From positions 496,001 to 560,000 of the forward strand of contig NZ_JAFRDR010000002.1 of NCBI RefSeq assembly GCF_017377795.1: a stretch of DNA of 64,000 nt, written 5' to 3'. The notes under the pieces were generated by a model that was given only the letters and a program-made list of their open reading frames with translations, had not been told where the DNA came from and did no database searches. This stretch comes from Williamsia soli (GTDB lineage: Bacteria > Actinomycetota > Actinomycetes > Mycobacteriales > Mycobacteriaceae). This document shows, one piece after another, positions 47,772 to 57,279 of this stretch (the first letter of the stretch is position 1; every line of letters starts with the position of its first letter). The position numbers and the translations under genes are program-made.

Positions 47772-48446
47772 ATGATGAAGGTCGCCATAGCCGGTGCCGG
47801 CGCGGTGGGACGGTCGATCGCGCGCGAGCTGATCGCCAACTCTCACGACGTCCTGCTGCTCGAACGCAACCTCGACCACATCGACGAGGAATCGGTGCCC
47901 GGTGCCCGGTGGGTCAGCGGCGACGCCTGCGAACTCGACAATCTCGAGCGGGTCCAGCTGCACAAGTTCAACGTCGTCATCGCGGCGACGGGCGATGACA
48001 AGGCGAATCTCGTCGTCAGCCTGCTGGCCAAGACGGAGTTCGCCGTCGCCAGGGTGGTCGCGCGGGTCAACGACCCCCGCAACGAGTGGTTGTTCGACGA
48101 GGACTGGGGCGTCGATGTCGCCGTCTCCACACCGCGAATGCTCGCGTCGCTCGTCGAAGAAGCGGTGTCTGTAGGCGATCTCGTCCGATTGATGACGTTC
48201 CGTCAGGGTCAGGCCAATCTGGTGGAGATGACCCTCCCCGACAACACCCCGCTGGCCGGCAAGCCGGTCCGCAAGCTCAAATTGCCCAGGGATGCCGCGC
48301 TCGTGACGATTCTGCGCGGTGGAAGGGTGATAGTCCCCGTACCCGACGACGCCGTCGAGGGTGGGGACGAATTGATCTTCATCGTGCCCGCCGAGGCCGA
48401 AGCCCAATTGCGGGCAGCGATCATCGAACCGGCGGCTCCGGCGTGA
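47772..48446 (+). CDS. ceoC: TrkA/RCK potassium-uptake regulatory protein, second copy
   Basis: A 224-residue RCK protein paralogous to its upstream neighbour, with KVAIAGAGAVGRSIARELI, LLERN and a C-terminal TrkA_C domain (LAGKPVRKLKLPRDAALVTI). TAGGAGAAC precedes ATG 47772. The two copies are 22 bases apart and probably form a hetero-oligomer. Its 3' end overlaps the convergent DUF3159 gene by 26 bases. Confidence 0.9.
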   Translation: MMKVAIAGAGAVGRSIARELIANSHDVLLLERNLDHIDEESVPGARWVSGDACELDNLERVQLHKFNVVIAATGDDKANLVVSLLAKTEFAVARVVARVNDPRNEWLFDEDWGVDVAVSTPRMLASLVEEAVSVGDLVRLMTFRQGQANLVEMTLPDNTPLAGKPVRKLKLPRDAALVTILRGGRVIVPVPDDAVEGGDELIFIVPAEAEAQLRAAIIEPAAPA

Positions 48447-49179
48447 CGGTGTCATCCTCGGGGCCGGGTTTCTCGCTCACGGGGCCGGTTTCGTCGCTGT
48501 TTTCGTTCTTCTGAGCCCAACGGACGAGCAGTACCGTGGCGACGACGGCGACCGCGGTCAGCGGCCATCCCATGGCGATACGCGCCACCGCGAGCGCACC
48601 GGTCTGATCGTGGTCGTAGAGAAACGACTGCACCAGGTACCGGACCCCGAACAGTACAGCCCAGATCGCGGTGGCGATGTCATATGCGAGCAGGGTGCGA
48701 CGATGCTTGCGCCAGGCTGTTCCGTTGCCGTTCAGCGCATTCCAGATGACCCCGACGAGCGGCCACCGCACCAGGATCGACAGGACGAACACTCCCGCGT
48801 AGAGCAGAGTGGTCCAGATCCCGAAGAGGAAGAATCCCTTGGCATCCCCGGTCCGATGGGCGATGAACGCGCACACCCCGACTCCGATCACACCCGAGAT
48901 CGCCGGCTGGATGGGTTCGCGCCGGATCAGGCGGACGACGAAGATCAGCAATGCCACGCCCAATGCGGCGTAGATCGCCACCGTGAGATTCCACAGCGAG
49001 TTCGCCGGTACGAACACCACGATCGGGACCGACGAATAGATGAGCCCGGAGACCCCGCCCATCTGCTCCATCACCGTGAGTGCGGCGGGCTCACCATCGA
49101 CTGTCCCGCGGCCATCACCGGGTGACTCGGGACCGCCGTCGCCGGACGACTGCGGACCCGCTCCCTGCTGCGCTCTCAA
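48421..49179 (-). CDS. DUF3159 family membrane protein
   Basis: A 252-residue protein with about six hydrophobic segments between residues 45 and 225 and hydrophilic ends, matching M. tuberculosis Rv2693c in position. Function unknown. The first in-frame start is TTG 49179, six bases after the stop of the OB-fold gene; the N-terminal 36 residues are Gly/Pro/Ser-rich. GTG 49074 (VMEQMGGVSGL) would give 217 residues and is a serious alternative. The C-terminus is acidic. Confidence 0.8.
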   Translation of the reverse strand: MRAQQGAGPQSSGDGGPESPGDGRGTVDGEPAALTVMEQMGGVSGLIYSSVPIVVFVPANSLWNLTVAIYAALGVALLIFVVRLIRREPIQPAISGVIGVGVCAFIAHRTGDAKGFFLFGIWTTLLYAGVFVLSILVRWPLVGVIWNALNGNGTAWRKHRRTLLAYDIATAIWAVLFGVRYLVQSFLYDHDQTGALAVARIAMGWPLTAVAVVATVLLVRWAQKNENSDETGPVSEKPGPEDDTVTPEPPVR

Positions 49180-49185
49180 ATCAAC

Positions 49186-49557
49186 TCAGCTCTCACCGAG
49201 CAACTCGTAGTACGGATTGAACATGATCTTGTGGCCGTCGTGTTCGCCGATCCGGCCACGAACCGTCAGGGTGCGGCCGGGCTCGATACCGGGAATGCGG
49301 TTGCGGCCGATGAACTTGAGGGTGACGACGTCGGTGCCATCGAAGAACTCGGCGACGATTCCCGTCTTCATACTCTTCGAGCAGGTCTGCACCGAGCGCA
49401 GCTCACCGTGCATGGTGACCTCGTCTCCGGCGGAACAGTCGCAGGCACGTTGGGCACCGGTCTGCTGGGACTGCTGCGAGATCGTCTCGGCGTCGAGCTG
49501 CTCGAGGTCCTCGGTCAGCCTGCGGGTGAGGCGTTTGAGATATCCGCCTGCAGTCAT
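49186..49557 (-). CDS. OB-fold nucleic-acid-binding protein
   Basis: A 123-residue protein with a tRNA_anti-like OB fold in its C-terminal 85 residues (DEVTMHGELRSVQTC, GRTLTVRGRIGEHDGHKIMF). The N-terminal helix is basic. ATG 49557 is preferred, with GGAAGG nine to ten bases upstream; a GTG at 49569 is also open. Corresponds to M. tuberculosis Rv2694c. Binding target unknown; it is the first gene ahead of DUF3159. Confidence 0.82.
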   Translation of the reverse strand: MTAGGYLKRLTRRLTEDLEQLDAETISQQSQQTGAQRACDCSAGDEVTMHGELRSVQTCSKSMKTGIVAEFFDGTDVVTLKFIGRNRIPGIEPGRTLTVRGRIGEHDGHKIMFNPYYELLGES

Positions 49558-49667
49558 TGCGCTACGCACCTTCCCGATCGCTCGGGCTAGTAGTTGTCAC
49601 GGGTCTGTGCTCACGCCAGCGTAGACCTCTGTCCACCCGACTTCCACCCGCGATGCAAGATCATTCC

Positions 49668-50387
49668 ATGCCGCAACACCAACCGTCACCTCCGACCCGC
49701 AATGCCGGCGAACGGGTGATCGTAGCTCTGCCCGGAACGGGCTCGGACGCCGACTTCGCGGCGCGGGCGTTTGCGAACGCCGACCTCAGGGTCGTCGCGG
49801 TCGATCCGGACGGTGATGGTCTGATCAGCGGTTATCGCCGCGCACTCGACGACGCGGCGTCGAGGTGGGGCACGATCGTTGCGGCCGGGGTATCCCTTGG
49901 GGCCTGCGTGGCCGTGCAGTGGGCGATCGACAATCCGCAGCGCTGCGCGGGCGTGCTGGCAGCACTACCCCCCTGGGTGGGCGATCCCGCAACCGCACCG
50001 GCAGCACACAGCGCGCTCCTGACGCTCGACCTCCTGCGCCGGCGGGGTCTCGACGAGACGATCTCGCAGATGCAGGCGGGCAGCCCACGGTGGTTGGCCG
50101 CCGAGTTGAGCAGATCGTGGCGTGCGATCGGAGATCAGCTCGAGCCGGTGCTCGCCGAGGCCTCGAGTTACCACGCCCCGACTGCGGAAACGATCTCGCA
50201 GCTGCGGGTTCCGCTCGCGATCACCGCAGCCACCGACGACCCGGTTCATCCTCACGCGGTCGCACAGGTATGGCGAACGCATGCCCCGATTGCGACACTC
50301 GCGGACATCACCCTGGCCGAGCTCGGCGAAGATCCTTCGATCCTCGGCCGCCGGGCGCTCGACGGCTGGCGGTCGCTCGACTCGTGA
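49668..50387 (+). CDS. Alpha/beta-hydrolase-fold protein
   Basis: A 239-residue cytoplasmic protein of the alpha/beta hydrolase fold at the place of M. tuberculosis Rv2695. VIVALPGTGSDADFAARAFA opens the fold and IVAAGVSLGACVAVQWAI is the nucleophile elbow (GVSLG, Ser in the GxSxG position). A late THAPIATLADI region lacks an evident catalytic His. ATG 49668 is one of two close candidates (the other is 49653), neither with a good ribosome-binding site. Function unknown. Confidence 0.72.
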   Translation: MPQHQPSPPTRNAGERVIVALPGTGSDADFAARAFANADLRVVAVDPDGDGLISGYRRALDDAASRWGTIVAAGVSLGACVAVQWAIDNPQRCAGVLAALPPWVGDPATAPAAHSALLTLDLLRRRGLDETISQMQAGSPRWLAAELSRSWRAIGDQLEPVLAEASSYHAPTAETISQLRVPLAITAATDDPVHPHAVAQVWRTHAPIATLADITLAELGEDPSILGRRALDGWRSLDS

Positions 50388-50412
50388 CGACCCGACCGGG
50401 CCACTGACAGCG

Positions 50413-51258
50413 CTAGCGTTGCGGACGGTTGCGCAGCTGCTGCATCGCCGAGCCGCTCGAGACAGGCCCGGCCTTCTTCTCTACGGGTTCGGCGGCGGGC
50501 GCAGGATCAGGCGCAGGCGCCGGGGGTGGCGTGCCCTGAACTCGGACGGTGGCCTGCGCGGATTGTGCCTGCGCCCCACTGTCATTCGGTGCGGGCGCGG
50601 CCGATGCGGCCATCTGACCCGACTCGGCCATCTCCTGCTGGGCTGCGGCAACCTGCTCGGCGAGTACGGGGGGCAAGACGATCGGCAACGGAGTCCGCGG
50701 CGGGTGCGGTTCGTCGCCACGGCGAACGACCGTCTCACTGACCACCGCGCGAGCCACCTTCGCCAGCGCTTCGGCCCCTGCAGTCGGCGCACTCGCCACG
50801 GCGCGGATCATCCATCGCGAGCCATCGACGCCGATGAACCGATGGACTCCGCCGGGTACGGTGGCCACGACCTCACGGCCCCAGAACCCCGTCTCGATTG
50901 CGGTCTCGGCACCTTCGGTCTTCAGTGATTCGGTCAATTCGACGACGACCTCACGCCACTGCCCACTCGATTTGGGCGCTGCGAAGGCGGCGACGGTGAT
51001 GCGTCCGTGCGGAGTGACGAGATAGACCGACTGCGGCTGATGGTCCGCGGACATCTCCACCGTCACCTGACCGCCTTCGACGACCGGAACCAGCACGGAT
51101 CCGAGGTCGAGGTGGGAGTTCTCGAAACGGGATTCGGGCGCCAGGTCTCCGATGTCGTAAGGCCCTTGGCCGCTACCGATCACCTGTGGTTCGGATTCCT
51201 CGGGCGCGCTCGACGCACTCTTGCCGCCTCTGCGGCCTCGACCTCGCTCGCGTGCCAT
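50413..51258 (-). CDS. DUF3710 family protein
   Basis: A 281-residue protein conserved in actinobacteria next to dut (M. tuberculosis Rv2696c). A basic N-terminus (MARERGRGRRGGK) precedes the core (LGSVLVPVVEGGQVTVEMS, GVHRFIGVDGSRWMIRAVAS). The C-terminal 80 residues are Ala/Pro/Gln-rich and probably disordered. It starts three bases after the dut stop and is surely co-transcribed. Function unknown. Confidence 0.84.
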   Translation of the reverse strand: MARERGRGRRGGKSASSAPEESEPQVIGSGQGPYDIGDLAPESRFENSHLDLGSVLVPVVEGGQVTVEMSADHQPQSVYLVTPHGRITVAAFAAPKSSGQWREVVVELTESLKTEGAETAIETGFWGREVVATVPGGVHRFIGVDGSRWMIRAVASAPTAGAEALAKVARAVVSETVVRRGDEPHPPRTPLPIVLPPVLAEQVAAAQQEMAESGQMAASAAPAPNDSGAQAQSAQATVRVQGTPPPAPAPDPAPAAEPVEKKAGPVSSGSAMQQLRNRPQR

Positions 51259-51261
51259 CTC

Positions 51262-51765
51262 TCAACTACCCTCCGGCGCGAGTGCGCCCAATATTGCGTG
51301 TCCGCCGCTGGAGCCGTACCCGCCGGCCCCTCGACTCGTGTCGTCCAACTCGTCCACCTCGACGAATTCCGGCAACTCGACCCGTTGCACCAGCAACTGC
51401 GCGATGCGGTCCCCCCGGCTGATCGAGATCGGGGTGTGCCGGTCGAGATTGATCAAACAGACCTTTATCTCCCCGCGGTATCCCGCATCGACCGTGCCCG
51501 GGGTGTTCACGATCGACAGGCCGGCACGCGCCGCCAGCCCGGAACGGGGGTGGATCAAACCCACCGTCCCCACCGGTAGCGCGATCGCGATCCCGGTCGG
51601 AACCAGTTGTCTCTCACCCGGTTCGAGTACCAGGTCCACAGCACTGGAGAGATCGACCCCGGCGTCGCCGGGGTGCGCGCGGGTGGGCACCGCGATGCCT
51701 TTGTCGAGACGCCGTAAAGCCACGGTCGATACATCGGCGGGGGTGCTGCCACGGTCGGTTGCCAC
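51262..51765 (-). CDS. dut: dUTP diphosphatase
   Basis: A 167-residue trimeric dUTPase converting dUTP to dUMP, keeping uracil out of DNA and supplying thymidylate synthesis. All five motifs are visible: [11 protein letters not shown] (31-41), [12 protein letters not shown] (72-83), [18 protein letters not shown] (90-107), [11 protein letters not shown] (117-127) and [10 protein letters not shown] (145-154). Start is GTG 51765. First gene of dut-DUF3710, divergent from DUF3093. Confidence 0.96.
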   Translation of the reverse strand: MATDRGSTPADVSTVALRRLDKGIAVPTRAHPGDAGVDLSSAVDLVLEPGERQLVPTGIAIALPVGTVGLIHPRSGLAARAGLSIVNTPGTVDAGYRGEIKVCLINLDRHTPISISRGDRIAQLLVQRVELPEFVEVDELDDTSRGAGGYGSSGGHAILGALAPEGS

Positions 51766-51787
51766 ACCGGAAGACTACGCTGGCGCC

Positions 51788-52321
51788 GTGCCACCTCTGC
51801 CATCACCCGACCCCGCCGGAGACTCGTCCGGCTCCCCGGCGACCGCTGCCCAGGGCCATTTCGACGAACGCCTCCACGTACCGCTGTGGTGGTGGCTCGG
51901 CGCTGTCGTGGTCACCGGGATCCTCGGTTACGAGATTCAGCTCTCGCTGCACGAGACCTCGCTGAGCTGGATCGCGTACGCGATTCTCACCCCACTGGTG
52001 ATCTGGCTGCTGTGGTCGATGGGCCGAACCCGGGTGTGGGTGTCCGGCGACGAGTTGTTCGCGCACAAGGCGCATCTGCCGATCGCGATGATCGCCCGGG
52101 CTGCGGTCATCCCCGCGAGCGCCAAGAGCGCGGCGATGGGACGGCAGCTCGACCCGGCGGCATTTCTCGTGCACAAATTCTGGGTGAAGACGATGGTGTT
52201 GCTGGTACTCGACGATCCCGACGACCCGACTCCGTACTGGTTGGTCAGCACCCGTCACCCGGAAAAGCTCGTGGCCGCGCTGGGCTTGCCAGACGCGGCC
52301 ACCGAGGCTTCGGGCCCTTGA
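51788..52321 (+). CDS. DUF3093 family membrane protein
   Basis: A 177-residue protein with two hydrophobic segments (about 33-52 and 58-80) and a cytoplasmic C-terminal domain (GDELFAHKAHLPIAMIARA, HKFWVKTMVLLVLDDPDDP). Actinobacterial family, M. tuberculosis Rv2698 by position. Function unknown. Start GTG 51788 lies 22 bases from the divergent dut start; the long open frame upstream is antisense to dut. Confidence 0.84.
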   Translation: MPPLPSPDPAGDSSGSPATAAQGHFDERLHVPLWWWLGAVVVTGILGYEIQLSLHETSLSWIAYAILTPLVIWLLWSMGRTRVWVSGDELFAHKAHLPIAMIARAAVIPASAKSAAMGRQLDPAAFLVHKFWVKTMVLLVLDDPDDPTPYWLVSTRHPEKLVAALGLPDAATEASGP

Positions 52322-52349
52322 TTCTTGCCGCCGCGCCCCCACGCGGCTC

Positions 52350-52382
52350 GAGGTGAATCGGACTACTTTACGATTCGACCTC
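52350..52382. terminator. Stem-loop between convergent DUF3093 and DUF4193 genes
   Basis: GAGGTGAATCG (52350-52360) pairs with CGATTCGACCTC (52371-52382), with one bulged G, around a 10-base loop. A second small GC stem (GCCGCG/CGCGGC) lies just before it. The position suggests a bidirectional terminator. Confidence 0.5.
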
Positions 52383-52395
52383 CCTCACCGCGCGA

Positions 52396-52695
52396 TCAGG
52401 CGCAGTCGACGCAGATCCGGGAATTCCCGTTCTCCGTCGCCAGACGGCTGCGGTGATATACGAGGAAGCAACTGGTGCAGGTGAACTCGTCGGCCTGCTT
52501 GGGGATCACCCGCACCGACAGTTCCTCACCCGACAGATCGGCGCCCGGGAGTTCGAACGATTCGGCGGTGTCGCCTTCGTCCACATCAACCGAGGCCGCC
52601 TGTGCCTCACTTCGTCGCGCCTTGAGCTCCTCGAGGGAATCCTCAGAGACCTCGTCGGATTCGGTGCGCCGCGGCGCATCGTAATCAGTTGCCAT
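52396..52695 (-). CDS. DUF4193 zinc-ribbon protein
   Basis: A 99-residue acidic protein of a family restricted to actinobacteria (M. tuberculosis Rv2699c). The C-terminal metal-binding region has CTSC and CVDC with RVIPKQADEFTC before them, suggesting one zinc site. It begins MATDYDAPRRTESDEVSEDS. Function unknown. AAGGCGGA lies five or so bases before ATG. A nested inverted repeat about 62-118 bases upstream of the ATG may be part of its leader. Confidence 0.87.
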   Translation of the reverse strand: MATDYDAPRRTESDEVSEDSLEELKARRSEAQAASVDVDEGDTAESFELPGADLSGEELSVRVIPKQADEFTCTSCFLVYHRSRLATENGNSRICVDCA

Positions 52696-52756
52696 AATTC
52701 CGCCTTATGTAGAAGCACCTGCGACTTCGGGTTCCCGATGTGAGCGGGTTCCAAAA

Positions 52757-52813
52757 GTCCCAACAAGCCGCGGACTTCCCCTTTTGCAAAGTCCGCGACA
52801 ATGCCCTTGGGAC
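52757..52813 (-). ncRNA. Candidate structured leader upstream of the DUF4193 gene
   Basis: Two nested inverted repeats: outer GTCCCAA (52757-52763) with TTGGGAC (52807-52813), inner CGCGGACTT (52769-52777) with AAGTCCGCG (52789-52797), loop of 11 bases. Read on the minus strand it lies 62-118 bases before the DUF4193 ATG. It could be a 5' leader structure, an attenuator or a small RNA. No known riboswitch family is recognised. Confidence 0.4.
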
Positions 52814-53121
52814 AACGACCCATCGAGGGCTATTCGTTGCCGCTGCCAGGCATAGATTTTGTGATTTTCGCCACAGTTGATTGGTAGTCCGAATTTCAAG
52901 CTATCCAATCCGAGGCGGCCGAAGCCTAGCCCAGCTGCCCCTCAGAGTCAACAACAACACCGACACGAGAACATTCCCCGGCCGTCTGAACCGGGGCCGC
53001 GTCGCGGAGGCCACGCGACGACACCTGACCATCCGCCGCCGGTTGGCGCCGTCGGTGGGCGGCATGCGTTTACAGTTGACTCGCTCGTGCACATCTCCGG
53101 CGGAAGGCATCTCGAGAACCC
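52814..53121. other. Divergent intergenic region
   Basis: These 308 bases hold promoters for the DUF4193 gene (minus) and the LytR_C protein gene (plus). The first half is richer in A and T (around 52850-52880). No further gene or strong repeat is seen. Confidence 0.5.
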
Positions 53122-53802
53122 ATGGTTTCCCAGATCACCTATGGCTATCCCACCGATGACCGCGGCCGGCCCTTCCGCCGCCGGCGCTACCTGCCGGCGG
53201 TCATCGTCGCGGTGGTGCTCACGCTCATCGCCGCAGTCGTGTGGATCAGTGCGCTGTCGACCTCCGAGGCAACAGCTGCGCCCACCGATTGTCCGCCGCC
53301 TCCCGCACCCTCTGCGGCGCCCGATACTGCCGCGCCCGCCGTCGGGACCACGGCCGGCCGGGACGAGATGTTGCAGGTACCCCCGGCGGCTCTGGCGAGT
53401 TTCCAGATCCGCGTCCTGAACGCCACCGACGAGCAGGGCAAAGCACAGACCGTTCTCGACGATCTGACGTCCCTCGGCTTTCAGGCCGCGCCAGAGGCCG
53501 CGTACGGCGACGACACCCTCTACCCCGACCAGAATCTGGATTGTTTCGGGCAGATCCGCTTCGGCGATGCCGGAAAGGCCGCTGCCGCCGCAGTGTGGAT
53601 CGCGGCCCCGTGCACCGAACTCATCAACGACGGACGGCCCGGCAACGGGGTGGACCTGTCGATCGGTGAACACTTCAGCGAGTCCGAGCAGAATCAGGAC
53701 GCACTAGCAGTCCTCGACACCCTCCGTGCGGCCAACCCGCAGGACCCCAACACCGGAGCCGACCCTGCCGTCATCGCGGCAGTCCACGAAGCATCCTGCT
53801 GA
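53122..53802 (+). CDS. cei: Envelope integrity protein Cei, LytR C-terminal domain
   Basis: A 226-residue protein with a short basic N-terminus, one membrane helix (YLPAVIVAVVLTLIAAVVWI, about 24-43), a Pro/Ala-rich extracytoplasmic linker and a LytR_C domain (FQIRVLNATDEQGKAQTVL). M. tuberculosis Rv2700 at this position is known as Cei, needed for envelope integrity. Four cysteines in the outer part (for example DCP, LDCFGQ, APCTEL, EASC) could form disulfides. Confidence 0.85.
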   Translation: MVSQITYGYPTDDRGRPFRRRRYLPAVIVAVVLTLIAAVVWISALSTSEATAAPTDCPPPPAPSAAPDTAAPAVGTTAGRDEMLQVPPAALASFQIRVLNATDEQGKAQTVLDDLTSLGFQAAPEAAYGDDTLYPDQNLDCFGQIRFGDAGKAAAAAVWIAAPCTELINDGRPGNGVDLSIGEHFSESEQNQDALAVLDTLRAANPQDPNTGADPAVIAAVHEASC

Positions 53803-53827
53803 CGACGGTGACGAGAGACGGGCCCGT

Positions 53828-54688
53828 TCAGCCCGGGATCGGGTCCAACGCGCCGAGGCGGGCGAGCAGGGTGGTCAACTCGCTCGCGATACCCGGCGCC
53901 ATCGCCAAGGTCACGTCCCCCTGGGTACTGCGCGAGGTTGCGTCGGGTATGCGCACCACGGCGCCCGCCTCCTCGGCGATCAACGAACCCGCGGCCCAGT
54001 CCCATGGGCTCAGACCGTGTTCGTAGTGGGCGTCCACGGCTCCGCTGGCAACCATGCACAGATCCAGGGCCGCTGAACCGATTCGCCTCACGTCACGAAT
54101 GTGCGGTAACAGTGCGGCGATCAGCGACCCCTGGACGGATCGCCGCGTCGAGGCGTACCCGAAGCCGGTCGCGACCAGGGCCAACCCGACGTCGTCGATC
54201 CCGTTACAGGTCAATCTGACAGGACCACGCCCGTCGTCCGAGAAGGCACCGCCACCGCGCGTTGCCGAATAGGTGATCCCGCGCGCCACGTCGACCACGG
54301 CGCCGGCAACGGTCCGACCGTCCACCTGGGCACCGACCGACACCGAGTAGGCCGGGATGCCATAGAGAAAATTGACGGTGCCGTCGATCGGGTCGACGAC
54401 CCAACGTACCCCCGCAGGGACGGCGATCGAGCCACCCTCCTCCTCGCCGAGGACGGCATCACCGGGACGCAGTTCTGCCAGCAGATCACGCAGTAGCGTT
54501 TCGGATTCCGTGTCGACGACGGTGACGGGATCTGTGTCGGTGCTCTTCGTCGACACGGCCTGCGGCACAGACCCTTCCGCGACATCAGACCCGAACACCT
54601 CCGGTCGTCGCGTGCGAACGTGGTCGGCTGCCTTCTCGGCAACCCGTACCGCGACGGCGGTCAGCTCTGCCGGATCTGTGGTGGACAC
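53828..54688 (-). CDS. suhB: Inositol-1-monophosphatase SuhB
   Basis: A 286-residue Mg-dependent phosphatase that dephosphorylates inositol 1-phosphate, feeding phosphatidylinositol and mycothiol pathways. Metal motifs are GEEEGG (81-86), DPIDGT (99-104) and SPWDWAAG near residue 225. GTG 54688 gives a length near M. tuberculosis SuhB (290); GTG 54706 is six codons upstream, and the frame is open much further but without family similarity. Divergent from ppgK with 217 bases between. Confidence 0.93.
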   Translation of the reverse strand: MSTTDPAELTAVAVRVAEKAADHVRTRRPEVFGSDVAEGSVPQAVSTKSTDTDPVTVVDTESETLLRDLLAELRPGDAVLGEEEGGSIAVPAGVRWVVDPIDGTVNFLYGIPAYSVSVGAQVDGRTVAGAVVDVARGITYSATRGGGAFSDDGRGPVRLTCNGIDDVGLALVATGFGYASTRRSVQGSLIAALLPHIRDVRRIGSAALDLCMVASGAVDAHYEHGLSPWDWAAGSLIAEEAGAVVRIPDATSRSTQGDVTLAMAPGIASELTTLLARLGALDPIPG

Positions 54689-54905
54689 CAGTACATGTGA
54701 GCACACGCCGCGCCGCCGCGCGGTGTCGACCCGCCCTCGCCGAGAGCGGACCAACCCGGCGCCGTCAGGGCGATGACGGGACATGGTTCGGCGACTGCCC
54801 AGACCGATCCGGCAGACGTCGCGCAGAACCGGCACCCGCTGACTAGCCTGAAAGACGACGCCCCATCGGGCGTGTGCCGTCACTTCGAGTTGAGGAGTTG
54901 TCCAC

Positions 54906-55700
54906 GTGTCCAGTGAATCCGGGGTTTCCACCGAGTCCCTGCCCGACATCGCACAGCACGGATTCGGTATCGACGTCGGCGGCTCGGGGATCAAGGGCGG
55001 GATCGTCGATCTCGCCACCGGCGACCTCGTCGGAGAACGCTTCAAGGTACTCACCCCCCAGCCCGCGACCCCCGAGGCCGTGGCAGGCGGCATCCGCGAG
55101 GTCGTCGACCACTTCGATTGGAAGGGACCCGTCGGCGTCACCCTCCCCGCCGTGATCACCGGCGGCGTCGCCCGCACAGCGGCGAACATCGACAAGGGGT
55201 GGATCGGGACCGACGTCTACAAGCTGCTCGGAGAGCAACTCGGAGACCGGCAACTGTCCGTCCTCAACGACGCCGACGCCGCAGGCATGGCCGAGGACCG
55301 CTACGGCGCGGGCAAGGACTACAAGGGCGTGGTGATGCTCCTGACCTTCGGTACCGGAATCGGCTCGGCGATCATGTTCGGTGGCACACTCATCCCGAAC
55401 ACAGAACTCGGTCACATGGAGGTCGACGGGAAAGAAGCCGAACACCAGGCGTCGTCCAAGGTCAAAGAAGACAAGGACATGTCCTACACCAAATGGGCAG
55501 TCGAGGTGTCGAAGGTGCTGTCGGCCTATGAGGCCCTGTTCTGGCCCGAGGTGTTCATCGCAGGCGGCGGAATCAGCCGGAAGTCACACAAATGGATCCC
55601 GCATCTGACCAATCAGACGCCTGTCGTACCGGCGACTTTGCTGAATACGGCGGGCATTGTCGGGGCGGCTATGGCAGTGGAAGCAGGGTTACGCCCGTAG
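54906..55700 (+). CDS. ppgK: Polyphosphate glucokinase
   Basis: A 264-residue ROK-like enzyme that phosphorylates glucose with polyphosphate or ATP, characteristic of actinobacteria. The phosphate motif is GFGIDVGGSGIKGGIVDL, and later come LNDADAAGMAEDRYG, LLTFGTGIGSAIMFGG and ELGHMEVDGKEAE. GTG 54906 has GAGGAG eight bases upstream. Neighbours suhB and sigA are as in M. tuberculosis Rv2701c-Rv2703. Confidence 0.95.
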   Translation: MSSESGVSTESLPDIAQHGFGIDVGGSGIKGGIVDLATGDLVGERFKVLTPQPATPEAVAGGIREVVDHFDWKGPVGVTLPAVITGGVARTAANIDKGWIGTDVYKLLGEQLGDRQLSVLNDADAAGMAEDRYGAGKDYKGVVMLLTFGTGIGSAIMFGGTLIPNTELGHMEVDGKEAEHQASSKVKEDKDMSYTKWAVEVSKVLSAYEALFWPEVFIAGGGISRKSHKWIPHLTNQTPVVPATLLNTAGIVGAAMAVEAGLRP

Positions 55701-55841
55701 GTGCCGTTACAATGGCATCCAGGCCGGCCACCCCGGTCACCCCAAAGCCCCCAGCTTCGCCGAGTGAGACTCGGCGTGACATCGCCACCGCGACGTAAAC
55801 CACCGGTGCGATGTCACGATAGATAGCCCGAAAGGTCGTAC

Positions 55842-57224
<1,383 letters not shown>

Positions 57225-57242
57225 TTTATTTCCTGACCGAAC

Positions 57243-57279
57243 CGACAAAGGTGCCGACTACTCGTCGGCACCTTTGTCG
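57243..57279. terminator. Bidirectional terminator after sigA
   Basis: A perfect 16-bp inverted repeat, CGACAAAGGTGCCGAC (57243-57258) and its complement (57264-57279), with loop TACTC. It sits between convergent sigA and the lipase gene, and its right arm overlaps the last codons of the lipase gene. The A/T-containing outer arms supply short U-runs in both directions. Confidence 0.85.
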
